Shown: positions 34,341 through 46,559, counted from the stretch's first letter. The stretch: 64,000 nt of DNA from Ahaetulla prasina (GCF_028640845.1 NC_080546.1:30401020-30465019); one strand, 5' to 3'. Numbers and translations are program-made. Notes: generated by a model from the letters alone, not told the origin.

Positions 34341-34444
34341 CAGGGGTGTCCGAACTTGGCAACTTTAAGACTTGTGATCTTCAACTCCCAGAATTCCTCA
34401 GCCAGCAAAGCAAGTCTTAAAGTTGCCTAGTTTGGACACCCCTG
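34341..34444. mobile_element. hAT-type palindromic MITE with perfect target duplication
   Basis: A 104-base element begins 'caggggtgtccgaacttg' and ends 'caagtttggacacccctg'-like sequence (34427-34444), nearly self-complementary throughout. The flanks are the identical octamer 'ctatagat' (34333-34340 and 34445-34452), which fixes both ends and supports hAT-type insertion. Confidence 0.9.
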
Positions 34445-34496
34445 CTATAGATTATCAAGATAAACAGAAATGCAGCTAATAACCTCAGGATTTCAG

Positions 34497-35010
34497 AATT
34501 GTTCAGGGGAACGTTCTAGTAATAATGGAAGATTTCAAATACCTGGACATCTACTGGAAAACCCACTCACTCTGAACTGCAAGATCCCAAATATGCCTCA
34601 GTGATCTTGCTGACTGTTTTAACATTTTAACATTTACAAAATGTTAAAGAAGACCCAAGAATATTGACCTTCTCTAGATCTGAGTCTAACCAATAACCAA
34701 GACCTAATTGAAGAGTCAAAAGCAGTGGAAACTTTAGGATGAAGTAACATGTCATCTTGGCATTCAAGATACTACAGAAAAATAAATTGGATCATAGTAT
34801 ACATGCACATAAGATTTCAAAAGAACCATTTAGTGGATGACAAGCTATATATGAGCTAACAGCGTAATGCAGCTGGAAAAAAAGCAAATGCAATTCTAGA
34901 CTACATATATCAGCAAAAGAATAATGTGAAGATCAACATGCCAGCATTCCTTTTTATTCTTCATTGATCAGACCATATCTAAAATATTGCATCCAATTTG
35001 GGGCAAGCTA
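34497..35010 (+). mobile_element. CR1 LINE fragment, endonuclease joined to RT C-terminus
   Basis: At about 34525-34545 the frame reads 'VIMEDFKYLDIYW', a degraded form of the CR1 endonuclease GDFN...W block, followed by 'RRPKNIDLL'. From about 34870 it reads 'KKANAILDYI' and near 34960 'LIRPYLKYCIQFG', the conserved CR1 RT tail. The RT core between them is missing, so this copy suffered an internal deletion. It is an ancient copy with many stops. Confidence 0.55.
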
Positions 35011-35424
35011 GTTTGATTGACTGGATTTTCTCACATATTGCTTTTCAAAGCAGTAGCATGATCATTAGAGGCGATAAATGAATTCATTTTACCATAAGCC
35101 CATGCTTTAAAATGATCTTTATATGTAAATAACCTGTTGCAAGACAGAGCAAGCCTGAAAAATACATATGTAGAAAAATGAAAACATGAAAAGAAAATTC
35201 AGACTAACCTTTGAAGAATAAATTTACACAATAAATAATTCATCTGCAATCTCTGAATACCTATTTTGGAATAAATTAGGATAGTAACGTTAGTAGTTGC
35301 TTTATGAAAAGCAAAACTCCATCCGAAACAAGGAAGCATAGAATATCAGAGTTATCAGAGTTCAGAATGCTTGAGAATTGTATAATCTAACATAAGTGTT
35401 CACTATATATATTCACTATATATT
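35011..35424. other. non-coding, nothing recognised
   Basis: No repeat or coding identity. Confidence 0.4.
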
Positions 35425-35482
35425 CACCTTGTGTGTCCAATCACACTTGGCCAATAAAATTCTATTCTATTCTATTCTATAA
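35425..35482 (+). mobile_element. LINE 3' end of the ATTCT-tailed family
   Basis: 'accttgtgtgtccaatcaca' and 'cttggccaataaaattctat' lead into (ATTCT)n. Only the last 60 bases of the family were inserted. Confidence 0.7.
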
Positions 35483-35639
35483 GAATATCAATTCCACATA
35501 AATATTATTAATGCTTCCTAATGTAAGCCTTTCTCCAGTCTAACTCTTGCCCTCCAGATGGCCTGAAGACCATTGCTTTGCCATGATCCTTGGGGACTCA
35601 GGGATGGAAACCTGTGAAATGGTTACACTGTTCATAAAA

Positions 35640-35833
35640 TGGATGCTACTTTCCTGCAGATTATTCTTTTTAAGGTTTTAATGATTTTATTATGTTTTAA
35701 TATTTGTGTGTTATTGTTTGATTTTTGTACTGTTATTTGCTTTTGGGGGATTTTAACTGTGTGAGCCACCCAGCATCAAATATACAATCTGGGTGGCTAT
35801 TCAAATTAATGAATGAATAAACAAACAAACAAA
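35640..35833 (+). repeat. CR1-group LINE 3' UTR and tail
   Basis: It ends 'gtgagccacccagcatcaaa' and 'caatctgggtggctattcaa', then (AAAC)n/(GAAT)n. The inverted 'gccacccag...ctgggtggc' pair is the typical terminal stem of CR1-group 3' ends. Confidence 0.55.
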
Positions 35834-38338
35834 CTCTAAGCCCAACAGTGGAATCTATAATGTTAGCTTGCAGAACTAAAAATTTTCCTTTCATGGGATG
35901 ACAAATCCTTAGCCAAATGATCAGTATGTTGTTGTTTTTAAGATCTGTTTTAGAGAAGGTAGCCTTAATATATATTATTGTGTTTTACATGTGGATAATA
36001 ACCACAAAGAGCTGATAAATAATATTTCCAGAGACTAGGTTAACCTTTCAGATCCATATATATATAGATTAATTAAAAGAGATTATAATAGAAAAACATA
36101 TACAAAAATGCAACACATTTCACATCAGGATGCTACAGATAAGGAAGCTGCCTCTCTCACTGCTACATAACTTGTATATAATGATCAACTTCATGTCCTA
36201 AAATCTAATCAGAACCAATCAGTTAATAGCAGCAATAACCATTCCTTTTCTTAGCATCATGAATTTTATAATTTTCAGGCACTAACCTATTACTAGAGAA
36301 GCCATGAATATACAAACTTATAGTGTGACATGCTACTGTCATTTTTGAAAAAAAACAACTTGTTTTCATCTTGAATCTCAGCTGAACCTTTTTCACATTC
36401 CCTCTCAAGGGATATTTTAAATTATACCAAATTGATTAACAGATTGACTTTTAACCTCTAAAAACCTAAAGCTAAATTACAGCTGTTGAGCCTGGAGAAA
36501 TTAGCATTTTACCTTAACACTGCAGATATTAAGGGCGCCTCAACTTGAGTTTGTAGAAAAAGAAGCAAATGTTAAGAAGATTCACATCACTTTTAGCTAC
36601 AGTATTTGCTTGACACATGAGCACTGTATCTCATCTCTGTAAATATTGTTTTCATTAATTCTATTATTGAGCTTCAGAAGCTGGATGACAGCAAAAAAGC
36701 TGGATGACAGCAAAAATCAACCATGTCTGCCGTTTTTTTTAAGTTCAAGTACCAATTGCATTCTTAAAAATTTCTTTAAATTACATAATAAAGGACTGTT
36801 GCAAAAGTTAGGAAGCCTGTTATATTTGGGAGATAGAAACCAAATTTAATCGGTGTAGGAGGAGAACAACTAAAATCAGGATTCCTCTTTTTACTTCTGA
36901 TCAAACAGATATTGTTTACATTGTCAAACAGAAAAGTGAAGAATTATATGAGCTGTGTCATGTTGTTTGAAGCAATAAATACTCCCCCTGTGTGCGATAG
37001 CTAATTCTGATTTGTAGTATGAACAACCCTACTGTTATGATGCAGATAAATGATTCATATGTCTTCTCATTTAAATATTTATATGTATTTCTCTTAAAAG
37101 AAATAAATCAAAGAATAATTGAGATGTGAAGCAGCACTATTATGTATTGGTGGCAGAAGTATAGGCTTTTAGTAAATGGATAAAATACCTACTTTCAAAT
37201 CCTATTTCTCCATCTACTCTTTTACATTGCTTAATGAGAAACATAAACAACTCAAGAACATGGAAGGATGATGTGTTGCACACTGTTAGATTAATCTTAA
37301 TAAAAATTAGAACTGTCTGTGTTTTTTTATCAAAGGATTTATTTCTTAGACTTTAAAACAGTGTTATCTAGCTATTTTAATGTATCCTCAGTTTTTCCCC
37401 TTGTTGACAATTATATAATTATTTTGACAGTTTATGTTTTTTACACAATGAAATGAGAAGTCCACCACAAGTATAAGATCAATTATTGATCATGCATTGC
37501 TGATATCAGGGTTACTAATTTAAAACATTTCCATTAAATGGAAATGGAAATTTTGTTTCCATTAAAACAAAATTTACTTTCAAAATAAGGCAGATAAACT
37601 GCCTTTCTCATTTCCCAGGTGTACTGCAAGGTACTTTTCCTGCAGTAAAAGAAACGTTGCATAAAGTAACAAGAAAATCTAATAATCACGTAGAATCCCC
37701 AATGTAAATTTGCTGGGAAAAAGTTTTAGCCTTATGATTATTTTTCAAGAATTATCACTGGGATCATTTTCCAAATTTTCTGAAATTTATGTGATAAGAA
37801 GCCTTACCAGAGACTACCATCCCACCTATCCTTGCAATCTTCAGGGAAAAACAAGGAAGCAGCTGTTGGTTAAAGTATCCTTTTTTTCCCCATAGCCAGA
37901 AGACTTGAAATCTTAGAGCTTTGTTCTGATATGATACAGAAGATATTCAACTCAAAATGTTTTAATGTGATATTTTGAAAAGAATTGTTTTCTTATATGT
38001 CCCTTTTATGTTTTATATTATCACCTAATATTTTAGGTGATAATATAAATCCCAGTTAATACCAGTATCTGAATCAAGAAATAAACTGGGAGCCAGTGAA
38101 AATCACATAAAAAGAGGTAAGGTCTTCAAAATCAGTCCAAACTGGATCAAACTTTAAAAAAAAATCAAGAAAGAAGGATTTGAAAGAGATTTCTCTCTTC
38201 TGTTTTGGAGAAGCGATGTTTGCCTGTCACTGGAATAAATTCTGAATAAATATTAGAACTAAAATTTGTAGCTTACACTAGAAATGCAAAACATGAACAA
38301 AACAGAACCACGTATGTTAACCCTAATAATAGATGTTC
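35834..38338. other. non-coding; perfect 16-base-arm hairpin at 38013-38048
   Basis: The arms at 38013-38028 and 38033-38048 are exact reverse complements around a 4-base loop. A short direct duplication 'gctggatgacagcaaaaa' lies at 36677-36715. No other feature was recognised. Confidence 0.5.
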
Positions 38339-38350
38339 TACCGCAATAGA

Positions 38351-38702
38351 AGAAGGGACACAGTAGCTCAGTGGCTAAGATGCTGTTCTTGTCGATCAAA
38401 AGGTCAGCAGTTCAGTGGTTCGAATCCCTAGTGCCCTAGTGAGCTCCCATTACTTGTCCCAGCTTCTCCCAACCTAGCAGTTCGAAAGCACATAAAAAAT
38501 GCAAGTAGAAAAATAGGGACCACCTTTGGTGGGAAGGTAACAGCGTTCCGTGCACCTTTGGCATTTAGTCATGCCAGCCACATGACCACGGAGACGTCTT
38601 CAGACAGCGCTGGCTCTTCGGCTTTGAAACGGAGATGAGCACCGCCCCCTAGAGTCGGGAACAACTAGCACATTTGTGCGAGGGGAACCTTTACCTTTAC
38701 CT
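38351..38702 (+). mobile_element. Sauria-type SINE inserted next to BovB
   Basis: The tRNA-like head has an A-box-like 'tagctcagtggctaaga' and a clear B-box 'ggttcgaatccc' (38419-38430). The body and CCTTTA tail match the SINE at 11513. The duplication 'taccgcaataga' / 'taccacaataga' (38339-38350 and 38703-38714, 11 of 12) marks the insertion. It is the best preserved SINE in the window. Confidence 0.9.
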
Positions 38703-38714
38703 TACCACAATAGA

Positions 38715-38985
38715 ACAAAATAACCCCAACATAGTTATAGCAATATACTTTGGCCACTTAATGAGAAGGAAGGACTCACTGGAGAAGAGATTAATGCTGA
38801 GAAAGATTGAGGGGAAAAGAAGAATGAGACAACAGAGAATGAGGTGGCTGGATGGAGTCACTGAAGCAGTAGGCATGAACTTAAATGGACTCCAGAGGAT
38901 GGTAGAGGACAGGAAGGCCTGGAGGAACATTGTCCATGGGATTGCGATGGGTCGGACATGACTTCGCAACTAACAACAACAAGTT
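38715..38985 (+). mobile_element. BovB (RTE) LINE 3' end
   Basis: The open frame to 38961 reads 'YFGHLMRRKDSLEKRLMLR', then 'KIEGKRRMRQQRMRWLDGV', then 'GLQRMVEDRKAWRNIVHGI', and ends 'AMGRT'. This is the characteristic C-terminus of BovB/RTE ORF2. The 3' end 'atgggtcggacatgact', 'caactaacaacaacaa' also fits. BovB is abundant in squamates and supplies the reverse transcriptase for Sauria SINEs. Confidence 0.85.
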
Positions 38986-41900
38986 ATAATAATATTTTCT
39001 TGTGATTAATAATAGAGGAATAAATAATCTTCATACATCCAGATTTTCTGTAACCTTTGTCTGGAACAGCATTCAGAATGCTCACAGTAGCTATTTTTTC
39101 TAAAACACACTTAAGACTCATGTAAGGGCTAAGCAATTCATGGGATCTGCTACCTTCAAAAGCCTCGCCACTAAGAAAGAAAGGATTTATTTCTTATAGT
39201 CATTCAATGTGGGGGAAACACTAAAACTATTAAAATTCTTCCTTTAAGCTTAAAGTATAAAACAAAAAAATCCTTTCCATTCAATAAATAAATAAAGGCT
39301 AACTTCCCTGAAATCCTAACCTTCCAGCTCTGCTAGTGTGTATGGCATTACTAATCATTCCTTGCAGCCTCCAACTTCACAGGAAAATAGCAATTGCGTA
39401 TTTACAATTGTTACTATTATATGGATCTCATTCATACAAGGTAAGACACTCTGGGCAGAGCAATCTATAGATAAGGAATCACAATCAGAAGGCTCTTCCC
39501 CATTTCTCTTCATCACCTGACTAAACTCCAGGTCTCTATAACTGAGGTGGGCTTCAAATAGTAACCTTTGCACCCAGAGAGGCATAGGTGGATGAAGGCA
39601 TTTTAAAGCCTGAAAGGTTTAAATGTACATGTCCGGGCATTACGATAGCTATTACAGGCAAATGATAACTTCAAAGCAGGTATTCCCAGAAGCAATACAT
39701 GGGATTAGGCTGAGAATAATGTGAAAAGAGCCATTGTGGGGAGAGGGTCCCTTACACCTTACACTTATAACTTTTAAAAGCCAGGCAAAGGATATAGTTC
39801 TGTTAAGGTTTTACCTACTAAGCCTTTGTGGGTGACACTTGGTCAACTCAAGGAGGCTGCTGAATCCATTAGCTTTCAAAGGAGCCTTGGGAGAATTACA
39901 GTATATGACTAATTACTAATTGAGAGAATTATATTACTAGTTACTAACTGAGAGAATGATATTGCTAACTGTTATCAGCAGTTAGGTTGATACTCGTTTG
40001 AACTGTATCCATTGTTTTGCTGTAGATGAGGCAGTCAAAGTGGCATGAATCATCAAGACTTGGATGGTCCTGGAGAGATATGACCACCTGAATTTCAGGT
40101 TTGGCATCAGTGGTGACCTGGAGACATGGGGATGGGAGGGAGTTGGCTATTATATCCAGGAGACCTTGATGGCTTCAGAGGCTGTGTTCTACAGATAATT
40201 GGGTGTGAGATCTTTGGCTAGAATGGGAAGAATTAATTATTGGGAAGGATTAAGTTGGTTGCTATTAGGTTAGCTTTCCTACTGCACACTGACATCACTA
40301 TCTGAAGTGTTAGATTCTGACACTATCTTGATGATATTATGTCTAAGGTTTATAGTTTCTGGGACTCCAACTTGCTCCCAGATGGCATAGAGTCTGAGAG
40401 TTCATGGCCACCATGGCTACCAATGGATTTCACCTGTCAGTGTGACACACCAGAGGCCAAATGCTATATATATTTACTTTTTTGTCTCAGGCAGTTGTAA
40501 TATGAGGCAATACCGTCAACTCTTTGCCAAGGGTTGATAATCCCTTTTTGGCTAACTGCTACTCCACCACAGGGAGGTAAGATTTATTAGACGGATCGTG
40601 GCCAGGGAACCTGTGGGGTTCCTGAGAAAAAATATTTCTTTTCAGATCATATTGATCAAAGCGTTTTTTAAATTGCACGTATATTTTCTTCCCCAATTCT
40701 ACAGCAGTCACAGTTCTTACTGTAATTGTGTGCAAATGTGTTGCGTTTCTGAATATATTTGGTATATAAATAAGATTAAAAACTAAGCAAAAATCATTAT
40801 AATGTATAATTACTTAATAATCAGTTTACAATATTGCTGTATTATACTGTGTGCTCAATCTGTTGTTTTATAGGACTTTAGAAAAACCAGTATTATGAAT
40901 GGGAATCTATACAATAAAACTACTGTAATCACATTGGCCAGATTCAAATGAACCCAGTAAACTAACAGCAATGTGCACTTTTATATGCCTTAGGAATTGC
41001 TGTAGCCTAATGGTGAAACACACCATTGTATGCAAAATAATTGGGAACTCCAGACTGGTCTAAAAAAGAAACTTTAAATCCTCAGAGTGCCAATCTTACA
41101 TAGCATAATATATATATTTATATATATATTACTATTTATATTTATATATATTTTATTATTTTACTATTCACTCATAAACATGTTTACCAACTTTGAAGAA
41201 TGTATGACAACCTTGCTCAAAGACCTTACATACCCAGCCTCTTCAAATATCACCACGTGCAAATTCTGGAGTTGTAGTACCACCACATCTAATGAGCTCC
41301 ACATTGTAGAAAGCTGGCATTTATCAACTTCTCATAAGTCTCAAAGTACATTAATACATTTTAGTACTAATTTTTCACAAATGATCATTTTTAATCAAAG
41401 CCCATAAGATAGAGATTCAGTTTTGTTTGACAAATAATGCATACAACCATGAATAAAGAGTAGCTAGAGTGACATCTAGTGTTCATTTATGCCTGAGAAA
41501 AGTAGTCGTTCATACTTAACACTTCCATTTAAATGTAAGATGATTGTGATCTTAGATATAAATATCTTCTAAACTGCCTCCAGAACTTGAAGAGGCTGTT
41601 TTTAATGATATCTAATTTTTATAACTTAAATCTTAGTATTTTAAGGTTCTAAAGTTGAAATTAATCTAGTATTACTTTTAATGGCATCGTATCTAATTTA
41701 TAAAGTTTATGTGAAGAACCAAAACACACACGTCATATTTTAATAATATATTTTTGTTTTATTAACTTGTATGTTTTGTTAATTTGCAGATAACTCTGTA
41801 TATTTGATGCCTCACTGAAACTAGATAAAGGGATCGGTGACAATGAGTCATAAAAACAAAAAAGAAAAACGTGTTAACATTAAAGAGCAGTATTAAAATC

Positions 41901-42457
41901 CAAGCAGAACTGGGGGGAAAAACCATTATTTTTTAAACTAAAGTTAAGTAAAAAAAAAAACCAGTCAAATGCTCCCTTTAATTTTACCAGAAGGGTGCTG
42001 TTATTTGAAAGGTTATATCTTAAGTACCTACAGTAAAACCTCTTTCCAGACTGTAAGATCTATAACAGGGCTTTCAGAGATTATTATAAATTGAAAATTG
42101 GTTCAAATTACTTGTCCCAAATTGGATAAGAGTTTAAAAGTCAACACCAATACCCCAATCTATGACTAGAAAAATTTGAAACTAGTGAGGTTGTCCCCAT
42201 AAGCAAAGAAATAGGAACAACAAAGCCATTCCACTACATTACCCAGAGTCCCACTGTAGTTGAGGCCAATAAATCTAAACAATGATTCCTAACAAAAAAT
42301 AGTCATAACATTTGATAAAAAATGTAGCTTCTGAGTGGTACCATGAAGAACTTTCACCTAGATTCCATACATAAAACTGGAATCATAAGGGGACCTTCTG
42401 CTAACATACTTAACAAACCTAGCAGAGGTTCTTCTAATTATCTGTGTGATTCAAGTA
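38986..42457. other. long interval without recognised genes
   Basis: A short duplication 'ttactaattgagagaattat' / 'gttactaactgagagaatga' lies at 39908-39961. The stretch 40020-40450 has a coding-like texture but no open frame or motif. AT-rich simple sequence occurs at 41100-41165. Open frames at 40598-40786 and 41087-41407 lack any recognisable feature. Confidence 0.45.
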
Positions 42458-42824
42458 CAGGTAGTCCTCGATTTAAAACCATAATTGAGCCCAAAATTCT
42501 TGCTAGGCAAGACAGTTGCTAAGTAAATGTTGCTCCATTCTATAACCTTTCATGTCATAGTGATTAAATGAATCATTGCTGTTTAAGTTGTTAAATGGTT
42601 GGAAAGTGAATCTGGTTTTCCCATTGACTTTGCTTATAAGGTAATCACATGACCCCAGAACACTGCAATAGTCATAAAGATAAGCCAGTTGCCAGGTGTC
42701 CTAATTTTGATCATGAGATCATGGCAATGCCGCAAGGGTCGTAAGTGTGAACATTGATCGTAAGTCATTATTTTCAGGGCTGTTTAACTAAATGAATGGT
42801 TGTAAGTTGAGAAGTTCCTATACC
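42458..42824 (+). mobile_element. MITE family M2, near-complete copy
   Basis: It begins 'caggtagtcctcgattt' directly after TA and ends 'gttgagaagttccta' directly before TA. Interior blocks 'attgagcccaaaattc', 'cccattgactttgctt' and 'cgcaagggtcgtaagtgtga' match the other M2 copies. No coding capacity. Confidence 0.7.
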
Positions 42825-42862
42825 ATGGTCCAAAAATACCACCAAGTTTCCTATCTATATCA

Positions 42863-43465
42863 AACTAGCTGAATACCCGTGCTTTGCTACAAAACTATAA
42901 GATCGGGCTTGATAAATCGACATTTAGAGTTTGAAAATTAATAAATAGTTATGATCGGCCTCTCCTTTCCTCTTCTCTCCCTCAGGCTAACCCTACAGAA
43001 GCCTCTCTTCTTGTCTCCCTCAGGCTGGCTCCACGGAAGCCTCTCTTATCCTCTCCCCTTTCCTCCCTCAGGCTGGCCCCATAGACCCTCTCCTCTCCCC
43101 TTTTCTCCCTCAGGCTGGCCCCATAGATCCTCTCCTATCTCCTCCCTCAGGCTTTCTAGCCCTTTCTCTGCATGAGGCTAGCCCCACAGAATTTTCTCCT
43201 ATTCCCATATCCCATTCGCTCCAGAGTTATTTTCAAGTTGGGAGGGGAAGTAGAACATCTAATTATTTAGCATCAGAGTGTGTTATAATAATATAGGAAA
43301 TACTAATTATCTGATGGTCATTTTGAAAACTCCTTTCTTAGTAAGCACCTAAAAGCCAAGAGGAACATACATGGCAAATTTCAATTTTGTAGGCTTTACG
43401 GTTCTGGAGATTTCATGATTAATGTGTGAATGGTTTTTGCTTTTATATATACTGTATAGATGGAG
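42863..43465 (+). repeat. interspersed repeat ('gctgaatacccgtgcttt') containing a minisatellite
   Basis: The left end 'ctagctgaatacccgtgctt' and right end 'catggcaaatttcaattttg' ... 'ttttatatatactgtataga' look like the two ends of one squamate interspersed repeat, class not known to me. Between them, 42955-43195 is a minisatellite of about five imperfect units of roughly 40 bases, each with 'ctccctcaggctggccccat'. The open frame 42951-43175 is a translation of it. Confidence 0.5.
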
Positions 43466-43949
43466 CACTACAAAATACATTATACTTTTATTTTGCTGAA
43501 CCATTCTTTTGCTAAGAGTTCAAGCATTAATCATTCAGCACATTCATGTGGGAACATTTAACCAAAGAGAAATAGAACAATTGTGCTCTTGGTTCAAGAA
43601 GAATATCATGGCTGATAGTATTGTGATAATATTACAACTGCATGTAGAAAATCCCAAATCTCCATAAACTATGTATGTCCTTACTGGGAATATCATAAAC
43701 TACCTCCTCTTCCTCTTCATCCTTCTCTTTCTCCTCCTCCTCATGTAACTGGGAAAAAGAGTATTTCCTACATTTATAATGCAACATTCAAGCAGAAACT
43801 TTTCCTTACCTTCGCTGGAGTCGCTTTTTTTTTTTTTACTGAACCATAACAAAGCTATAATTTTCTGCATGCATAGCAGTTCCTTTGCCTTGAGATATAT
43901 TGAACAATTATAAGTAGACAATTCTGTATTCCAAAACATAGCATAATAC
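43466..43949. other. non-coding; CT-rich tract 43702-43745
   Basis: The pyrimidine-rich tract gives a minus-strand Arg/Lys-rich open frame (43700-43951) that is not a gene. Confidence 0.45.
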
Positions 43950-44698
43950 AATAATCATCTATTGTAATGTCCTTCCTGTTTATTTATTTTATTTATTTTA
44001 TTTTATTAAATTTTTATACCGCCCTTCTCCCGAAGGACTCAGGGCGGTGTACAGCCGGAATAAAATACAGAATATATACAATTAAAAGAAATTAAAATAA
44101 ACTATTACTAAATGGCCGGTAATTTAAAAAATTTAAAAATTTAAAATATTACTAAAACCCCAATTTAAAATCCACTATTTATGCCAGTCCTGCTTGAATG
44201 AATAAATATGTTTTTAGCTCACGACGAAAGGTCCGAAGATCAGGCACTTGACGTAAGCCTACTTACTGTTAAAGACTACTTCAGCTTTAATTGCAATAAT
44301 ACAAGAGCAACCAACAGATTTAAACTTAATGTTAACCGCTTTAATCTAGATTGCAGAAAATATGACTTCTGTAACAGAATCGTCAGTGCTTGGAATACTT
44401 TACCTGACTCTGTGGTCTCTTCCCATAATCCTAAAAGCTTCAACCAAAAACTTTCTACTATTGACCTCACCCCATTCCTAAGAGGACCATAAGGGGCGTG
44501 CATAAGCGCACAAACGTGCCCATCGTTCCTGTCCTATTGTTTTTGTTTTTGTTTTTTCTTTTCTTTTCTTCTTCCTATATATATATTGGTGCTTATACCT
44601 CCTAATATTTACTCATATATATGTTTATATACTATATAATCCTTTTTATATGATGTTGTGACAAAAATAAATAAATAAAATAAAATAAAAATAAAATA
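43950..44698 (+). mobile_element. LINE family B copy, split by an L2-type 3' end
   Basis: The left part (43950-43980, 'atcatctattgtaatgtcct') and right part (44266-44698) join to the continuous order seen at 21636-22060. The right part has 'KDYFSFNCNNTRATNRFKLN' in one open frame, 'CRKYDFCNRIVSAWNTLPDS', and the 3' UTR with an (AAAT)n tail. The pentamer 'ctgtt' occurs at both edges of the insert (43976-43980 and 44266-44270). Confidence 0.75.
43981..44260 (-). mobile_element. L2-type LINE 3' end nested in family B
   Basis: The reverse complement of the L2-type terminal sequence is present ('taccgcccttctcccgaagg', 'actcagggcgg'), then the 3' UTR and the last codons ('gaccttycgycgtgagctaaa' type block near 44215-44240). 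The tail (TTTA)n is at the left edge. It is severely 5'-truncated. It shows that the L2-type family was active after this family B copy had inserted. Confidence 0.75.
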
Positions 44699-45162
44699 TA
44701 TGGCCCAGTTGGAAAAATAGACTGGCATTCCCCAATTCCTGGCTCTATTATAATACATGGTAGAAATGCACTGAGTAGATTGATTCATCTTTAGCAACTC
44801 ATATTGCCATGCTAACTCATCTTTCATATGTTAATGTGTGCCATTAAAATATTCATAAAATGCAAAATTAGATTTATGACTAGCTCAAACATAGATAAAT
44901 TACTCTCTTCTACAGTAAGTGATTTGAATCTAAATACCATTTCCATACAAAGTATAATAACATAATGTTATGGAAACAAAAAAAACATTATAAACTAAAA
45001 TTGATTCATTCATTTTTTTAAAAAAACAATGTGTGACACCACAGGGACATAAACAGTTGAGCAGAGCTATAATATATTTTCAACTAGTCTCTAAATTCAA
45101 CTGTTTCTGGATGAACTTAGTTTTAAAAGTATAGTATATTGAGTTATCACAATGAAATAGAC
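44699..45162. other. non-coding, nothing recognised
   Basis: No identity seen. Confidence 0.4.
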
Positions 45163-45588
45163 CAGTGGTATCAAACTCAAGGCCCGGGGGCCAGATCCGG
45201 CCCATGGAGTGCTTAGATCTGGTCCAAAGGGCCACCCTGAAAACAGCAAAGGACTGGCCCAAAGTACCTCTGCCAGCAAAAACGGAGCTCAGGGGGGCTG
45301 TTGGCAGAAGGCTGCAGGAGGCTGTTGCCAGCCAATAATGGGGCCCAGGAGGGCTGCGCATGGCTTCTCGAGCTTTGTTTTCACTGGCAGAGGGCTGCAG
45401 GAGGCTGTCACGACTGAAAACAGAGCTCAGGAGCCCGTTTTTGCTGACAGAGCTTTGGGCCACCACAAGCATCCCCAGCATGAGTGACGTCAAGCTGGCC
45501 ATGCCTACCATGGCCACACCCACCCCACCCACCGCGATCAAACACAACCCTGATGTGGCCCTCAATGAAATCAAGTTTGACACCCCTG
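45163..45588. mobile_element. hAT-type non-autonomous element with target duplication
   Basis: The ends 'cagtggtatcaaactcaagg' and 'atcaagtttgacacccctg' are hAT-type inverted repeats. The flanking octamers 'aaatagac' (45155-45162) and 'aaacagac' (45589-45596) match at 7 of 8. The GC-rich interior contains repeats of 'ggctgcaggaggctg'. Open frames on both strands (up to 167 codons) have no transposase motif. Confidence 0.85.
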
Positions 45589-45596
45589 AAACAGAC

Positions 45597-46559
45597 CTTA
45601 AGGTTTTTCCATTCTATCATCTGATCCTGTCAGTCTAGTTTCTTCTTAATTTGGTATGACAGTAAATAAACGGATACCTAATGGAATATATATATTTTAA
45701 TAATGTTATTTATCATATACACCATGCTTCATGGATTACACTCCCTGCCTATGAGGGCTGCCTAAGTGCTGCACATATTGAACTAAATTATATATAAAAG
45801 TATTGCCTAGTTGTGTCCCTTAAACAATTTCCTAATATTTATCTGTGTCAAAATACAATAGGGGATTGGACAACCTATAAATTCCATATATTTTCAAGGG
45901 TCATTTTTATGGTTCTATTCTAAGATCATGCCACCAAAAATCAGTAGTAATTATTCACAATTTTTAGAATGTTTTCAACAGAAAGGTATGTATTAATATT
46001 ATAATACTTGGGTGGTTTTTTTAAAAAAAAAGTAAGAAAAAATATAGTTCTGTTCTGCCCAATGTCTCCAGTGACTTCATCATACCTATAGTTCTTTGTT
46101 GCCAAACATGTTCCAGGGTTTAATTGTTAAGGGCTAATGTGAAAAATTTAATAAAAGAAGCCTTGATTTTTTTTGGTAGAAGGGCCAGGCTATGCATGTG
46201 AACATTATAATGACAATGGTGATAGCTTACAAAATTTCTGGCCAAAATAGTCATCTAATCTGAAGAATAATCTGATTCTCTATGTTGCTATTGAGAAAGA
46301 GCGTATCTGAATTTTTTACTCCCAATTAAATAAAGAATAATTTAATTATTTTCCATATTTTCCATTTTCAAAACCATCGAATACCTACCTGAAGGTTTTG
46401 CAAAGTAAGAATAGCTAATTAAAAGGATTGTTTGAAATAAGCCTCACTTCTCTAATTATGTCCTATAATTTACACACACAAGCAGGCAAATGAAGAAATT
46501 AATAGTTCTCTCCCTTAAAATGTATCAAAACTTGAAAGCAATAGCAGAAATGTTTCAGT
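45597..46559. other. non-coding, nothing recognised
   Basis: No repeat, RNA or coding identity. Confidence 0.4.

Noticed and set aside
38351..38430. tRNA gene with A and B boxes
   Set aside because: The tRNA-like head is followed by a SINE body, a CCTTTA tail and target duplications, so it is a SINE head and not a tRNA gene.
42951..43175. Pro/Ser/Leu-rich open frame
   Set aside because: It translates the minisatellite units.
43700..43951. Arg/Lys-rich basic protein
   Set aside because: It comes from a CT-rich simple tract on the opposite strand.
45080..45583. Open frame of 167 codons on the minus strand
   Set aside because: It covers the GC-rich interior of a hAT MITE, with no domain and an equally open opposite strand.
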